Assembly: GCA_964502145.1 (NCBI GenBank)
Contig: CAZCVI010000054.1
Location: 1-49,154, forward strand
Direction of reading: 5' to 3'
Length of the DNA stretch: 49,154 bases
Source of the DNA: CAZCVI01 sp964502145
GTDB lineage: Bacteria; Acidobacteriota; Aminicenantia; UBA2199
The translations under genes were made by a program, and so were the position numbers. This document shows positions 48,016-49,154 of this stretch, piece after piece (the stretch's first letter is position 1; every line of letters begins with the position of its first letter). The notes beneath the pieces are model-generated. The model did no database searches. It saw only the letters and a list, made by a program, of their open reading frames with translations, and had not been told where the DNA came from.

Positions 48016-48822
48016 TTATTTTTCCTTTTTCTCTTTCCGTTTTTTCCGGGTTGAAATCACCAGCCAGGCCACGAATATCAAGCCGAAGAAAATAGTGATT
48101 GTGCCCGTGACTTTTAATATATCGAATACATAGCGTTTCCCTTCCGGGTCGTAGCGGAAACAGAACAGCAGCAGTTTATTAATCGTTGGACCTGTGCGGC
48201 CTTCTGAAGCTTCCAGCAGTCCCATTTTTAAATCAAAGGGCGGGTAGGACATACCGTTGAAGTAGCGGGTGATTTTTCCTTTCGGGGAGAGCAGGATCAT
48301 CGTGGTCGGGTGGATGAAGTCTTCGCCGTCCCGTTTATATTTAAAGCCAACCGCCGCCGTGATTTTGCGGATGCTTGCCGCATCGCCGATCATAAAATGC
48401 CAGGCTGTTTCCGGGAAGGGTTTATTGAATCGTTTGATGAAACTATCTTTCACCGTTTTCGCGTGTTCTGTGTCTTCTTTTTCATTGAAAGAGATCGTAA
48501 TCGCTTGGTAATCTTTCCCCGGAATATTATCAATGCGGTCCAGTCCGTCCACTACTGCACCCAGCAACGGTTTGCATACCGTGGGGCAATGGAAATACAC
48601 CAGCGTCAGCACCGTTGGTTTGGAAATGATGTCGCCCAGTTTTAATGTAGTCCCGCTGGAATCCGTGAAGGTGAGGTCCAGCGGGATGATGTCGCCCAGG
48701 TGTTCTTCAATGCCTACTTCCTCGCTCACCGGGGCAGGTGCGGTGTGTTGGGAGAACAAAAAACAGGGAAAAACAGCAAGAGCCAGGAGAAAAAAGGATA
48801 GATTTTTCTTGATTATATTCAT
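48016..48822 (-). CDS. SCO1/SenC-family copper chaperone
   Basis: 268 residues. A signal peptide or anchor (NLSFFLLALAVFPCFLFS) is followed by a thioredoxin-like domain with the copper-binding C79-P-T-V-C83 and H171 (HPTTM). A second membrane helix lies near the C-terminus (about residues 238-258, TITIFFGLIFVAWLVIS) with a Lys-rich tail. SCO proteins deliver copper to the CuA site of subunit II. It is the first gene of the respiratory supra-operon. Confidence 0.93.
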   Translation of the reverse strand: MNIIKKNLSFFLLALAVFPCFLFSQHTAPAPVSEEVGIEEHLGDIIPLDLTFTDSSGTTLKLGDIISKPTVLTLVYFHCPTVCKPLLGAVVDGLDRIDNIPGKDYQAITISFNEKEDTEHAKTVKDSFIKRFNKPFPETAWHFMIGDAASIRKITAAVGFKYKRDGEDFIHPTTMILLSPKGKITRYFNGMSYPPFDLKMGLLEASEGRTGPTINKLLLFCFRYDPEGKRYVFDILKVTGTITIFFGLIFVAWLVISTRKKRKEKKEK

Positions 48823-49154
48823 AGAGTCACCTTTAAGCTGTGGATTGAACTATCGTTTTGTTCGGTATTGTATTGCGGTTCCAGCGTGTTTGTCATCGGC
48901 GATGTATCCTTAATCTTGCAGTGCATTTCTTCTTCAAGCAATACCTCTTAACACGGGCAGTCTATCACGATTTAAAAAATAAAACCATCATGGTAGAACT
49001 GTAAAATCACATTATAATAAAACCGCAATAAAATTGCAAAGGAAAAATGCCATGAAATGATAAAATAAAAAAAAGAAATCCGATGCCAGCCCAGGTAGTC
49101 CTTCTTCTAAGAAACTCGCCCGAAGTGGGATTAAAAATGTTTCGTTATTGGGCC
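48823..49154. other. upstream region of the respiratory operon
   Basis: No gene seen to the window end. It contains the promoter at 49011-49039 and a leader of about 180 bases before SCO. Confidence 0.55.
49011..49039 (-). promoter_or_regulatory. promoter of the sco-cox-act supra-operon
   Basis: On the minus strand TTGCAA (49039-49034), a 17-base spacer and a perfect TATAAT (49016-49011). The start would be near 49004. The eleven genes downstream are all on this strand. Confidence 0.65.

Noticed and set aside
1..49154. tRNA, rRNA or riboswitch genes
   Set aside because: I looked for clover-leaf ends with CCA-type tails, rRNA signature strings and conserved riboswitch cores by eye and recognised none; a covariance-model search (tRNAscan-SE, Infernal) would be decisive.

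Overview
The window comes from a bacterial chromosome of roughly mid-40s GC. It suggests a flagellated, Gram-negative-type organism with an aerobic respiratory chain. Two exported or envelope protein types (a VWFA-related protein and an S9 peptidase) and the combination of alternative complex III with a caa3 oxidase would fit Acidobacteriota or Aminicenantes-like lineages. That placement is an inference from gene content only; there is no rRNA or other phylogenetic marker here, and no tRNA was recognised.

Layout. 0-1.2 kb: a small unknown gene and a cold-shock protein gene with a textbook promoter and a long 5' leader. 1.4-5.2 kb: an acyl-activating enzyme/ACP/acyltransferase fusion, a ParE-type toxin-antitoxin pair and a TPR protein. 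5.2-6.8 kb: an exported VWFA-related protein. 6.9-12.0 kb: a convergent pair that looks like a small defence module, an ATPase with a C-terminal PD-(D/E)XK nuclease and a helicase-less type ISP/IIG-like restriction-modification enzyme. 12.4-19.7 kb: a flagellar basal-body and export operon (flgB flgC fliE fliF fliG fliH fliI fliJ and a MotE-like gene). 19.7-25.0 kb: an S9 peptidase, two tandemly duplicated secreted repeat proteins, a zinc-ribbon protein and a cyclic-nucleotide-binding protein.

25.0-35.7 kb is a gene-poor accessory region full of repeats and gene relics: 21-bp tandem arrays, dispersed palindromic elements, HicB-like fragments, a DUF1016 nuclease and a frameshifted DUF1016 relic, a truncated MazF and an Rpn-type nuclease with a duplicated tail. 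In its middle lies a very AT-rich 4.5-kb gene encoding a 1511-residue protein. I read it as HD hydrolase - PEP-utilising-type helical region - phosphohistidine swivel domain - ATP-grasp - second HD hydrolase. This multidomain enzyme is the best candidate in the window for an undescribed system.

35.7-48.8 kb (all minus strand) is a respiratory supra-operon: SCO, cytochrome c oxidase subunits I, III, IV and II (with fused cytochrome c), haem O synthase, a membrane protein with a C-terminal cytochrome c domain, then alternative complex III ActA, ActB, ActC, ActD and ActF. A good promoter sits upstream of SCO. Together these genes would pass electrons from quinol through alternative complex III to cytochrome c and a caa3-type oxidase. 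A stand-alone ActE cytochrome is not seen between actD and actF.

Three dispersed repeat families recur: a 9-bp-periodic TGGAC hairpin element, a GAATTCGTGG palindromic element (one copy inside the act operon), and a TAGAYGCGGCAT / CTAACTTCC element.
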